64,000 bases of DNA from an uncultured Bifidobacterium sp. (lineage in GTDB: Bacteria; Actinomycetota; Actinomycetes; Actinomycetales; Bifidobacteriaceae): the NCBI RefSeq assembly GCF_949292005.1, contig NZ_CASEXV010000076.1:1-64000 (forward strand), written 5' to 3'. Positions 20,411 to 29,209 of this stretch are shown here, in pieces. How positions within the stretch are numbered: the first letter of the stretch is position 1; each line of letters starts with the position of its first letter. Under the pieces are notes generated by a model. It saw only the letters and a program-made list of their open reading frames with translations. It was not told the DNA's origin and made no database searches. Made by a program: the position numbers and the translations under genes.

Positions 20411-22999
20411 CTAGTCGGACGTATCGAACGTCTGTTCGATGTCGTTGCCGACATGATAGTCGTCGAACACCGCCTCGCCACTCTCCTGTGTGGCATCAAG
20501 GTCCACACTTGCGGTTATGGCCCAATCATGGTCCCCATCGGAATCGTCAATCACCTGGCGCACGCGCCACCGATGTCCGCGGAGCTCCGACGAGTCGTCA
20601 AGAATGAAGAGATTCCCTCCCCTGGCCTTGGCGTCGGTGTTCACATATTCATGCTCGTCGTAGTACGAGTCCAACGCCCTCTCCCACTCCTTGGGACCGT
20701 ATCCCCACGGTCTGTCGAGCTCTCCCAGCTCATCGGGACGGTCGAGGTCCATGAGCCGAACACGCGAGAACAACGCGTTACGAACCAGAACGATCACACC
20801 ACGGCGGTCATGGACAACATCCTGGACTCCGCCGGGGGCTTTGACATCGGCCCCATCGGAATCCGACGCGCCACCCTCCCATTCATCCACAAGACTCGAG
20901 TCCACGGACCGCACAACAACGCGCAGCCAGGCAACGATGTCCCGAAGACGGTCATCGTACTTCTCCTCCGGAACAGTACGGGCCAGGGCACGATAGGCGT
21001 CGGAGAGATACCGAAGAACCGTCCCCTCGGACCGAGCGATCCCATACCGCGAAACATAACCGTTGAAATCCGACGCCGTCTCCACCATGTCCCGCACCAC
21101 GGATTTCGGCTTGAGCTCATAGTCGGCCGCCCAGGGAACATCCGCCTGATACATGCGGAACGCCTGATCAAGCAGGTCCACAAGAGGTTTGGGATACGTG
21201 ATCTCCTGAAGGCGCTCCATACGCTCGTCATAATCGACGCCATCGGCCTTCATCGCGGCCATCGCCTCGTCGCGGGCCTGCCTCTCCTGCGCCCTCAGCA
21301 CCGGGCGCGGATCCTCCAGCGTCGCCTCTGCCATCGACACCACATCCAATGCGTACGTGGGCGATTCGGGTTCCAGCAGCTCCAATCCCGCCACCAGAAA
21401 AGGAGACAGCGGCTGGTCCAGTGCGAAGTTGTCCGGAACATCCACCGACAGCTCCCATTGAGGAACGCCATCGTCACGCTCATGGCATTCGATGAATCCG
21501 GAGTCGACAAGAGTCGAGAAAATCTCCCGGGCGCGGTCGTGAAGCCTCTCACGACGCTCCGGAGCGGAGCACGCCTTATCGATGAGATCGTTCAATCGCC
21601 CCTGCGCGTCCCCGCCTTGGGCCACCTCGTTGAGAACCATCGCATGAGTGACGACCATATGCGAGGTCAACGTCTCGGGGGGCGCCGCAACAAGTCTGTC
21701 CAACGTGTCCGCGTTCCAGGTGACGAAACCCTCCGGCGGCTTCTTGCGCTTGATCCTGCGCAGTTTCTTGGGATCGTTTCCGGCCTTCGCCACAGCACGG
21801 GCGTTCTCTATCTCATATTCCGGGGCCTCGGCGATGACAAGTCCTTCGGTGTCGAACCCCATTCGTCCCGCGCGCCCGGCGATCTGATGAAACTCGCGCG
21901 ATCTGAGACGTCGCATACGGGTGCCATCGAATTTCGTCAACGCCGTGAGTATGACCGTGTGTATCGGCACATTGATGCCCACGCCCAGGGTGTCCGTGCC
22001 GCAGATAACAGGAAGCAACCCACGTTGGGCCATCTGCTCCACCAGCCTGCGGTATCGAGGAAGCATCCCGGCATGATGGACGCCGACCCCCGTGCGCAGC
22101 AGACGTTGCAGTATCTTTCCGAAACCGGTGCTGAACCGCACTCCTCGCATGACATCGGCTATCGCATCGCGCTGCTGCTTGGTAGAGACACCGCTGCTGG
22201 ACAACGCCTGCGCCGTCTCGAGAGCCGCATCCTGCGAGAAATGAACGATGTAGACGGGCGTCTGCCCTTTGCCGACCACCAGCTCGACGGTGGATGCCAA
22301 AGGTTTGTCCGTGTATTCGTAGCTCAATGGCACAGGACGGGGGGCGTCGTCAATGACATCGACATCGGCTCCGGTGGAGTCTTCGAGTCCGTCGGCGATA
22401 GCGTCGACATTCCCCAACGTCGCGCTCATAAGAAGGAACTGCGTTCTGGGCAACGTCAGCAGCGGGACCTGCCACGCCCAACCACGGTCGGAATCGCCGT
22501 AATAATGGAACTCGTCCATCGCCACGCATCCGACATCCGCGGACACGCCCTCACGCAACGCCTGGTTGGCTAGAATCTCCGCGGTGCAGCAGATGATTGG
22601 CGCCTCGACGTTGATATGCGTGTCGCCGGTTATCATGCCCACGTTGTCCCTGCCGAAGATCTCGACGAGATCGAAGAACTTCTCCGAGACCAACGCCTTG
22701 ATGGGCGCCGTGTAATAGGACCGACGGCCCGTGCACATCGCCGCGAAATGCATGCCCAAAGCCACGAGTGATTTGCCTGAGCCCGTCGGCGTGCCAAGAA
22801 TCACATGGTCTCCGGACAGAAGGTCGAGTATGGCCTCCTCCTGATGCGGCCATGGCGACACGCCCTTCGTTTCCCGGACCCATCCGAAGAAACGTTCGTA
22901 GATTTCGTCGGCATCGATGCTCCGGTCACCGGAGTCGAGGCGGGGAATCCTCGCATCCAGCCCCTGCGGCCTCGGCGATTGCGCCTGTGGATCCGACAT
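20411..22999 (-). CDS. Ski2-like DEAD/DEAH helicase with DUF3516 domain
   Basis: An 862-residue superfamily 2 helicase, probably acting on RNA. Motif I is GTPTGSGKS, motif II MDEFHYYGD (DEFH), motif III MSATLG, and motif VI QIAGRAGRMGFD. The C-terminal half corresponds to DUF3516, found with such helicases in actinobacteria. ATG 22999 (MSDPQAQ) is preferred because GGAGG lies 4 nt before it; ATG 23032 has a purine-rich stretch directly adjacent, too close to serve. The gene follows ppk2 closely and precedes rarA by 10 nt. Confidence 0.9.
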   Translation of the reverse strand: MSDPQAQSPRPQGLDARIPRLDSGDRSIDADEIYERFFGWVRETKGVSPWPHQEEAILDLLSGDHVILGTPTGSGKSLVALGMHFAAMCTGRRSYYTAPIKALVSEKFFDLVEIFGRDNVGMITGDTHINVEAPIICCTAEILANQALREGVSADVGCVAMDEFHYYGDSDRGWAWQVPLLTLPRTQFLLMSATLGNVDAIADGLEDSTGADVDVIDDAPRPVPLSYEYTDKPLASTVELVVGKGQTPVYIVHFSQDAALETAQALSSSGVSTKQQRDAIADVMRGVRFSTGFGKILQRLLRTGVGVHHAGMLPRYRRLVEQMAQRGLLPVICGTDTLGVGINVPIHTVILTALTKFDGTRMRRLRSREFHQIAGRAGRMGFDTEGLVIAEAPEYEIENARAVAKAGNDPKKLRRIKRKKPPEGFVTWNADTLDRLVAAPPETLTSHMVVTHAMVLNEVAQGGDAQGRLNDLIDKACSAPERRERLHDRAREIFSTLVDSGFIECHERDDGVPQWELSVDVPDNFALDQPLSPFLVAGLELLEPESPTYALDVVSMAEATLEDPRPVLRAQERQARDEAMAAMKADGVDYDERMERLQEITYPKPLVDLLDQAFRMYQADVPWAADYELKPKSVVRDMVETASDFNGYVSRYGIARSEGTVLRYLSDAYRALARTVPEEKYDDRLRDIVAWLRVVVRSVDSSLVDEWEGGASDSDGADVKAPGGVQDVVHDRRGVIVLVRNALFSRVRLMDLDRPDELGELDRPWGYGPKEWERALDSYYDEHEYVNTDAKARGGNLFILDDSSELRGHRWRVRQVIDDSDGDHDWAITASVDLDATQESGEAVFDDYHVGNDIEQTFDTSD

Positions 23000-23035
23000 G
23001 GTTCCTCCATCCCCGTCCTCGGCTATGTCCATCTC

Positions 23036-24043
23036 CTACGCCGAAAGTCTGGATCGCGCCTCGTCCTCGTCGCAGGACAGCGGTGGCCATGTGAGATTCA
23101 TCGTGGTGAATGTGGTCCGCAGCAGCTCGGACACGACCGCGCGCGAATACCAGCGTTTGTCCGCGGGAACGACATACCACGGCGCGTAGGTGGTGCTTGT
23201 CTGCTCGAACACATCCTGCCACGCGGCCATGTAGTCGTCCCAGCGGTCTCGTGCGTCAAGGTCGCTGACGTCGAACTTCCATCTTTTGGTCGGATCGTCG
23301 AGTCTGTCAAGGAAACGACCCTTCTGAAAATCACGGCTGATGGTCAGGAATATCTTGATCACGGAGCAACCGCTTGTCACCAGGGACCGTTCGAAGTCGT
23401 TCACGACGTCGTAGCGCTCCCTCCACACGCTTTCGGGCTGAGTTCCATACACACGAGGCATCACGATGTCCTCGTAGTGGGAGCGGTCGAACACGGCCAC
23501 CCATCCGTCACGAGGCAGCTCGCGCTTGATCCGCCACAGAAAATCATGACGGAGCTCCTCCTCGCTGGGGGCGCCGAAACCGTGATAGTGGATTCCCATG
23601 GGATCGCCCTGACGGAAGACGTGGCGGACGATTCCGCCTTTGCCCGACGCATCCATGCCCTGCAGGATGATCAGAAGCCGCCGATGCGATCCTTTGACGC
23701 CATTGGCGTACATCAACCCCATGAATCTGGAGATCTCACCGGAGCTCAGATCGATGAAGCGCTGCCCCTCGCCCTTGCCACCGGGAAAACCTGGTGTGTC
23801 GTCCGCCGGAACATCGACGAGCCGGTCGCCGGGGTGGAACATCATGCGTTGGGCTGGCGGCAGCGTCCACACCGAACTGAGCAGCTCCGAGGATTTGGCG
23901 GCCAGTGCCAGACGTTCCGCCACGCTTGTGCCCGCCGTGGCTCCCTCGATGGCCTTCTGTGCACCGTCAAGCACCTCGGCGACGCGCTTCCTCGCATCCT
24001 TGTCCGAGCCGCCATCCTCGGAATCACGCTGGATTTTTGGCAT
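23036..24043 (-). CDS. ppk2: polyphosphate kinase 2 family protein
   Basis: Transfers phosphate between polyphosphate and nucleotides. The 335-residue protein has the PPK2 Walker A LQGMDASGKGGIV (128-139), a lid-type basic segment (KRELPRDGW) and Walker B FDRSHYED (185-192). It is a single-domain PPK2, but which nucleotide it prefers (NMP, NDP) cannot be decided. It starts 8 nt after the aspS stop with only a weak ribosome site (AAGGACTG), consistent with operon translation. Together with ppgK it points to polyphosphate as a phosphoryl donor pool. Confidence 0.9.
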   Translation of the reverse strand: MPKIQRDSEDGGSDKDARKRVAEVLDGAQKAIEGATAGTSVAERLALAAKSSELLSSVWTLPPAQRMMFHPGDRLVDVPADDTPGFPGGKGEGQRFIDLSSGEISRFMGLMYANGVKGSHRRLLIILQGMDASGKGGIVRHVFRQGDPMGIHYHGFGAPSEEELRHDFLWRIKRELPRDGWVAVFDRSHYEDIVMPRVYGTQPESVWRERYDVVNDFERSLVTSGCSVIKIFLTISRDFQKGRFLDRLDDPTKRWKFDVSDLDARDRWDDYMAAWQDVFEQTSTTYAPWYVVPADKRWYSRAVVSELLRTTFTTMNLTWPPLSCDEDEARSRLSA

Positions 24044-24051
24044 GGCGCGTG

Positions 24052-25851
24052 TCAGTCCTTATCCTCGTCGGGATCGTAGTCCACACCCGTCTCGGCACGC
24101 TGCTGGTCGGATATCGGTGCGGGAGCGCCCGTCAGCGGGTCGCGCCCGCCTCCGGCCTTCGGGAAGGCGATGACGTCGCGGATCGAGTCGGCTCCCGCAA
24201 GGATGGACACCGTGCGGTCCCATCCCAAGGCGATACCGGCATGAGGCGGCGCACCGTATTTGAAGGCCTCCAGCAGGAAACCGAACTTCTCCTGCGCCTC
24301 GTCCTTGTCTATTCCCAGAACATCGAGAACACGATCCTGAATGTCGTCGCGATGGATACGAACGGATCCGCCACCCATCTCCTCGCCATTGCAGACGATG
24401 TCGTAGGAGTCACTCATCGCATGCTCCGGATCCTTGTCGAAGGTGTCGATCCACTCGGCAGAGGGCATGGTGAAGGGATGATGCATCGACGTCCACTGCG
24501 AGTGTCCCACGGCCACGTCATCGTCATCGGGATCATCCGTCCTCTTGAACAGGGGGAAGTCGACCACCCAAGTGAAGGCGAAGTCATCGGGGTGAAGCAG
24601 CCCCGCACGGCGAGCCAGCTCCACCCGGACCGCGCCAAGAAGAAGCTGCGAGGACTCACGCGCGCCGGCTGCGAAGAACACGGCGTCACCGGGTTGCGCA
24701 TGGACGGCCTCACGCAGCCCATCACGCTCCTCCTGTGAGAGGTTCTTGGCGACGGGCCCTTTGAGCTCCCCATCCTCCGCGAACACAACATACGCCAGAC
24801 CTTTGGCGCCACGCTGTCTCGCCCAATCCTGCCATGCGTCGAACTGGCGACGCGGAGTCGCGGCACCTCCCTTGAAGACGACCGCGCCCACATAGGGTGC
24901 TTGGAACACGCGGAATGGCGTGTCATGGAAATACTGCGTGAGCTCCACCAGCGGATTGCCGAACCGCAGATCCGGCTTGTCCGAACCATAGAGGTCCATA
25001 GCGTCCTGCCAGGTGATCCGAGGGATCGGGAGCGTCACCTCATAGCCGCGGGAGGCCCAGATCGAGGCGATGACCTTCTCGGCCATGGCGATGACGTCCT
25101 CCTGCCCGACATAGCTCATCTCCATGTCGAGCTGGGTGAACTCCGGCTGGCGGTCGGCGCGGAAGTCCTCGTCACGGTAGCAGCGCGCCAGCTGGTAGTA
25201 GCGCTCCACGCCACCGACCATCAGCAGCTGCTTCAACAGCTGCGGCGACTGTGGCAACGCGTACCAGGACCCTGGCACAAGACGCGCGGGAACCACGAAA
25301 TCCCGGGCGCCCTCCGGCGTGGATTTGATGAACGTCGGGGTTTCCACCTCGGTGAAGTCCATATCCTCCAGGGCATGGCGAGCGGCCTTGGTCATATCCG
25401 AGCGCAGCTTGAGGTTGCGCTGCATCGAGGGACGACGCAGATCGAGATAGCGGTATCTCAGGCGGACATCCTCGCCCGGGAGACGGTTCTCGGACTCGTT
25501 CTCCAACGCGGTGGACACCTGGAACGGCAGTGCGTCGGCCTTGGCGAGCACGGTGAGGTCCTCGACGACGACCTCGATCTTCCCCGTGGCGAGGTGGTCG
25601 TTCTCATTGCCGTCGGGACGCGCGCGAACCTCTCCTGTGACTTGGATGACGAATTCGCTGCGCAGGGGTCGGGCGACGTCTTCGTCGTAGATCACGACCT
25701 GAACCAGACCGCTGGAATCCCTCAGATCGATGAATGCGACCCCGCCATGATCGCGACGCCTATCGACCCATCCCGCGATGGTCACCTTCCGTCCGATGAG
25801 ATCCTCGGTCACCTCGGTGGCATGGTGTGTTCTGTATGCCGTCTGGCCCAT
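24052..25851 (-). CDS. aspS: aspartyl-tRNA synthetase
   Basis: Charges tRNA with aspartate. The 599-residue class II enzyme has an N-terminal OB anticodon-binding domain ([23 protein letters not shown]), motif 2 [19 protein letters not shown], a bacterial GAD insertion and motif 3 [10 protein letters not shown]. The start is ATG 25851 ([10 protein letters not shown]), with AGAGGAAG about 9 nt upstream; the open frame continues 108 codons beyond without family similarity. The gene lies 94 bp downstream of hisS, the common actinobacterial pairing. Whether it also charges tRNA-Asn cannot be told. Confidence 0.96.
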   Translation of the reverse strand: MGQTAYRTHHATEVTEDLIGRKVTIAGWVDRRRDHGGVAFIDLRDSSGLVQVVIYDEDVARPLRSEFVIQVTGEVRARPDGNENDHLATGKIEVVVEDLTVLAKADALPFQVSTALENESENRLPGEDVRLRYRYLDLRRPSMQRNLKLRSDMTKAARHALEDMDFTEVETPTFIKSTPEGARDFVVPARLVPGSWYALPQSPQLLKQLLMVGGVERYYQLARCYRDEDFRADRQPEFTQLDMEMSYVGQEDVIAMAEKVIASIWASRGYEVTLPIPRITWQDAMDLYGSDKPDLRFGNPLVELTQYFHDTPFRVFQAPYVGAVVFKGGAATPRRQFDAWQDWARQRGAKGLAYVVFAEDGELKGPVAKNLSQEERDGLREAVHAQPGDAVFFAAGARESSQLLLGAVRVELARRAGLLHPDDFAFTWVVDFPLFKRTDDPDDDDVAVGHSQWTSMHHPFTMPSAEWIDTFDKDPEHAMSDSYDIVCNGEEMGGGSVRIHRDDIQDRVLDVLGIDKDEAQEKFGFLLEAFKYGAPPHAGIALGWDRTVSILAGADSIRDVIAFPKAGGGRDPLTGAPAPISDQQRAETGVDYDPDEDKD

Positions 25852-25945
25852 TGCCTTGCTTCCTCTGTTGTTCCTTGTGACGGGAGTCTCGTTCCCACCA
25901 CCGTTTGCCGTGCTCATGCGTGCGGACCGCACCGTGACGGTGTCC

Positions 25946-27340
25946 TCACCGTTCCAGTGCGATGCCTTGCCGGGCCACCACACTATCCGGCAACCACGAC
26001 GTGACGTCGGCCGCCGTCTGCTCACCCGTGACGATGTTTCGCACCTCGTCCGCGCCAGCTCCGTCCTCGGTCGCCACAGCCGGGAACCAGACATAGGGTA
26101 TGCCGAGCCTGTCCGCGTAATGAATCTGTTTGCCCAGTTTGGCGGCTTTGGGCGCGACGTCCGTCGAGATGCCACGCGATCTGAGCGCTTGGGCTATGGC
26201 GTTCGATGCGTCACGGGAGTCCTCGTCCCATACCGCGACCATCACCGCAGCCGGAGAGACACGAGACGCATGGACCCCGACCGTGCGCAGCATATAGGAG
26301 ACAAGCCTTGAGAGACCGATTGAGAGTCCCACGCCGGGGTACTTCCTGCTGCCCTGCGACGCAAGATTGTCATAACGCCCTCCGGAGCAGATGGATCCCA
26401 GCTGCTCGGCTCCCTCGAGGAAGGTCTCATATACGGAACCGGTGTAGTAGTCGAGGCCACGCGCGATTTTGAGATCCGCCACAACCGATCCCGGTCGAAT
26501 TCTTGAGGCTCCGTCCACCACCATGGACAGGGATTCCAGCCCCTCAACGGCCATGTCGTATGCGGCGTCGCCCGGCTCGATTCCATAGCGGGAGCACAAT
26601 CCGGCGAATCCCGCACGCAGATCCGTCCCGTCTTCGGCGGTCAGCGACGCAAGGTCAAGGCATCCACGGGCCTGATTCTCGTCCGCCCCGCAGTTCTCGA
26701 TAAGAAGACGATGTACCTCGTCCGCACCAATCTTGTCGATCTTGTCTATCTCCCGCAGCACGCCCTCGACATCCGTCAATCCCAGCGACCGATAGAAGCC
26801 CTCCGACAGCTTGCGGTTGTTGGCGTGCACGGTGGCTTTAGGAAGTCCCAGCTCACGCAGCCTCTCCAACGCGGACACCATCACCAAAGGAAGCTCGACC
26901 TCGTAATGCTCCGGAAGGTCGCCATTGCCCACCACATCGATGTCCGCCTGGACGAACTCGCGGAAACGCCCTTCCTGCGGGCGCTCCCCTCTCCACACCT
27001 TCTGTATCTGCCACCGTTTGAAGGGGAACGTCAATGAGCCCGAATTCTCGACAACGTATCTGCTCAAAGGGACGGTCAGATCGAAATGCAATCCCAGACG
27101 CTCCTCCACTGGAGTGTCGCTCTCCGACCCCACGTCCTGCAGACGCGACAGAAGATATATCTCCTTGCTCGTCTCGCCTTTTTTCAACAGACTCGCCCCC
27201 GCCTCCACGGCACGGGTCTCGATCCCAATGAATCCATTGAGCTCAAACACCTCCCGCACTGTGTCGATGACCTTCTGTTCAACGACCCGCTCGGAGGGAA
27301 GCCATTCCGGAAATCCTGATATTGATGCGCCTTTAGCCAC
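25946..27340 (-). CDS. hisS: histidyl-tRNA synthetase
   Basis: Charges tRNA-His. Class II enzyme of 464 residues if it starts at GTG 27340 ([20 protein letters not shown]), which is how the related proteins I know begin; ATG 27379 would add 13 residues. [12 protein letters not shown] (motif 1/2 region), [25 protein letters not shown], and the histidine motif [16 protein letters not shown] are all present, followed by an alpha/beta anticodon-binding domain. A -10-like TATTAT ends 8 nt before the GTG, so the message is probably leaderless or nearly so. Confidence 0.95.
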   Translation of the reverse strand: MAKGASISGFPEWLPSERVVEQKVIDTVREVFELNGFIGIETRAVEAGASLLKKGETSKEIYLLSRLQDVGSESDTPVEERLGLHFDLTVPLSRYVVENSGSLTFPFKRWQIQKVWRGERPQEGRFREFVQADIDVVGNGDLPEHYEVELPLVMVSALERLRELGLPKATVHANNRKLSEGFYRSLGLTDVEGVLREIDKIDKIGADEVHRLLIENCGADENQARGCLDLASLTAEDGTDLRAGFAGLCSRYGIEPGDAAYDMAVEGLESLSMVVDGASRIRPGSVVADLKIARGLDYYTGSVYETFLEGAEQLGSICSGGRYDNLASQGSRKYPGVGLSIGLSRLVSYMLRTVGVHASRVSPAAVMVAVWDEDSRDASNAIAQALRSRGISTDVAPKAAKLGKQIHYADRLGIPYVWFPAVATEDGAGADEVRNIVTGEQTAADVTSWLPDSVVARQGIALER

Positions 27341-27347
27341 GGTTCCA

Positions 27348-27354
27348 TATAATA
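27348..27354. promoter_or_regulatory. overlapping divergent -10 boxes (hisS and DUF349 gene)
   Basis: The plus strand reads the consensus TATAAT (27348-27353) and the minus strand reads TATTAT (27354-27349) over almost the same bases. The plus box would start a message about 64 nt before the DUF349 gene; the minus box would start hisS at or next to its GTG. The two polymerases could not occupy the site together. Confidence 0.5.
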
Positions 27355-27423
27355 GGTGAGGTTGCGGAAATGACGCCACAGCGTCCCGCCACCTTCACCG
27401 CACACGCTTGTAAGGAGCTGGTC

Positions 27424-28878
27424 ATGGCCGACGAAAACGTCACCCCCGAATCAACAGCCGATGTCAACGACGCGAAGGCTTCCGCCGCGCCTCAGGAGCA
27501 TCGTCCCGCCGCGCCGGTGCCATCCCCCGCGGCGATGGCGGGCAAGGCCCATGTTCCGTCCCCCGCCGCGCTGTCGGCACGGGCCGGGAAAGCCACGACC
27601 GCCGCGCCTGCGGTTCTGGCATCGGACTATTCGGACAAGCAGATCGATGAGGCAGCGGCCTTCGGGCGTGTCGCCGACGATGGAACGGTGTTCGTGACCG
27701 ATGGCGATTCCGAGCGTCCCGTGGGACAGTTCCCCGACGCGTCCTCGCCGAAGGAGGCGCTGTCCCTCTACGCGCGTCGTTTCCTTGATCTCAAGGCCAA
27801 ACTGGACCTTTTCGCCACCCGTCTTGAGAACGCCTCGATCAAGCCCCATGAAATCGACGAGTCCGTGACGCTGCTTGGTGAGGAGGTTCGCGAACCCGCC
27901 GTCGTCGGAGACCTGTCGTCGCTGCGCTCCGAATACGAGCGTCTGTCCTCCAGGGCTGGACAGCGCAAGGATGAGATCGCCGCCACCCGCAAGGAGGCCA
28001 TGGCCAAGGCCGTCGCGGAGCGCACCGTAATCGTAGAGAAGGCCGAGCAGCTGGCCGCATCTCTGGGATCGTCCACGAACTGGCGTCAAACGGCCGACAA
28101 GTTCCGAGCTCTTTTCGAGGAATGGCAGAAACATCAGCGCACATCCATCCGCATCGACAAAACCGATGCGGACGCTTTGTGGAAGCGCTTCTCCTCCGCT
28201 CGGACGACGTTCAATCAGGCCCGCAGAAAGTGGGCCCAGGAGCGCGACTCCGAACGGGCCTCCGCGCGTGCGGCCAAGGAACAGATCATAGCCGAAGCGC
28301 AGTCCCTGAAGGATTCGACGCAATGGGCCGAGACATCCCGTCGCTTCAACGATCTTATGGATAGATGGAAGAAGGCGGGACGCGCGGGACGCAGCGAGGA
28401 CGACGCGCTGTGGATGAAGTTCAGGGAGGCCGCCGACACCTTCTTCAACGCGCGTCAGGCGGATCGCGATCAGACATCCTCGTCGGAGCATGAGAATCTT
28501 GCGAAGAAGGAGGAACTTCTGACCAAGGCGGAGGCTCTTGTCCCGGTCGCCGATGAGAAGGCCGCGAAAAAGGCGCGGAAGGCCCTGGCCTCCATTCAGG
28601 AAGAATGGGACCAGATCGGGTATGTTCCGCGCGAGGATATCCGCCGCATCGAAGGACGGCTGGATGCCGTGGACCGCCAGATCAAGGCCGTCGAGGACGC
28701 GGCCTGGAAAAACGCCGATCCCGAGGCGGATGCGCGCAAGTCCAGCTTCGAGGAGCAGCTGCGCGGCAGACTCGCCGAATTGGACGAGGCCATCGCACAT
28801 GAGTCCGACCCCTCCACGAAGGCGGCTTTGGAGGCGGAGAAGGCCACGAAAGAGCAGTGGCTCAACGCGGTGCGCTGA
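27424..28878 (+). CDS. DUF349-domain coiled-coil protein
   Basis: A 484-residue highly charged, largely helical protein. About 70 Ala/Pro-rich N-terminal residues are followed by several DUF349 repeats of the form ALWKRFSSARTTFNQARRKWAQERD and ALWMKFREAADTFFNARQADRD, then IQEEWDQIGYVPREDIRRIEGRL. The molecular function of DUF349 proteins is not settled. The start is ATG 27424 because AAGGAG is 6 nt upstream; an in-frame ATG at 27370 has no ribosome site. It is transcribed divergently from hisS. Confidence 0.88.
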   Translation: MADENVTPESTADVNDAKASAAPQEHRPAAPVPSPAAMAGKAHVPSPAALSARAGKATTAAPAVLASDYSDKQIDEAAAFGRVADDGTVFVTDGDSERPVGQFPDASSPKEALSLYARRFLDLKAKLDLFATRLENASIKPHEIDESVTLLGEEVREPAVVGDLSSLRSEYERLSSRAGQRKDEIAATRKEAMAKAVAERTVIVEKAEQLAASLGSSTNWRQTADKFRALFEEWQKHQRTSIRIDKTDADALWKRFSSARTTFNQARRKWAQERDSERASARAAKEQIIAEAQSLKDSTQWAETSRRFNDLMDRWKKAGRAGRSEDDALWMKFREAADTFFNARQADRDQTSSSEHENLAKKEELLTKAEALVPVADEKAAKKARKALASIQEEWDQIGYVPREDIRRIEGRLDAVDRQIKAVEDAAWKNADPEADARKSSFEEQLRGRLAELDEAIAHESDPSTKAALEAEKATKEQWLNAVR

Positions 28879-29209
28879 GATTCGGTGCCGCTGTTGCGGA
28901 CCTTGTTGAAAAGGTTGCTGAAAGAGTTGCTGAAAGGATCGGCGCCAAGCGAATAATCGTCAGGGCTGGTCCACGGCAGGAAGCGTGGAGTGACGAGGTC
29001 CCTCAGGGCCTTGACGCTCCACGCTTCCTGTTTCGCGATTCCCCAGTCCTCGCGATTCCCCGGCCTCGACGGGATACCGGTTCGGTAACCTCCCCGGAAC
29101 TTCTCCGGTGTAATCACCGGCGGCATCAGAACCGTTCGGAAAAACGATTCGACGTCATCGGAGGATCCGCCCACATGATGGAGAACCCCTCGACGACGTC
29201 GAATTACGG
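28879..29209. other. 331-nt convergent intergenic region with long hairpin
   Basis: Lies between the DUF349 gene and clpC, whose 3' ends face each other. It contains a perfect 13-bp stem (28978-28990 with 29017-29029) whose 26-nt interior can also fold. Only GTTT follows on the plus strand, so it is at best a weak intrinsic terminator. A GTTGCTGAAAG direct repeat occurs at about 28911-28935, and CCGGTG...CACCGG forms a small stem near 29105. I see no convincing gene. Confidence 0.5.

Noticed and set aside
20321..22573. 750-codon open frame on the plus strand opposite the helicase
   Set aside because: It is antisense to a clear Ski2-like helicase; its translation is Arg/His/Gly-rich, lacks recognisable motifs and comes from high-G+C codon bias.
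25852..26175. 108-codon upstream extension of aspS
   Set aside because: It runs antisense-like in composition over the 3' end of hisS; the AspRS N-terminus and ribosome site place the start at 25851.
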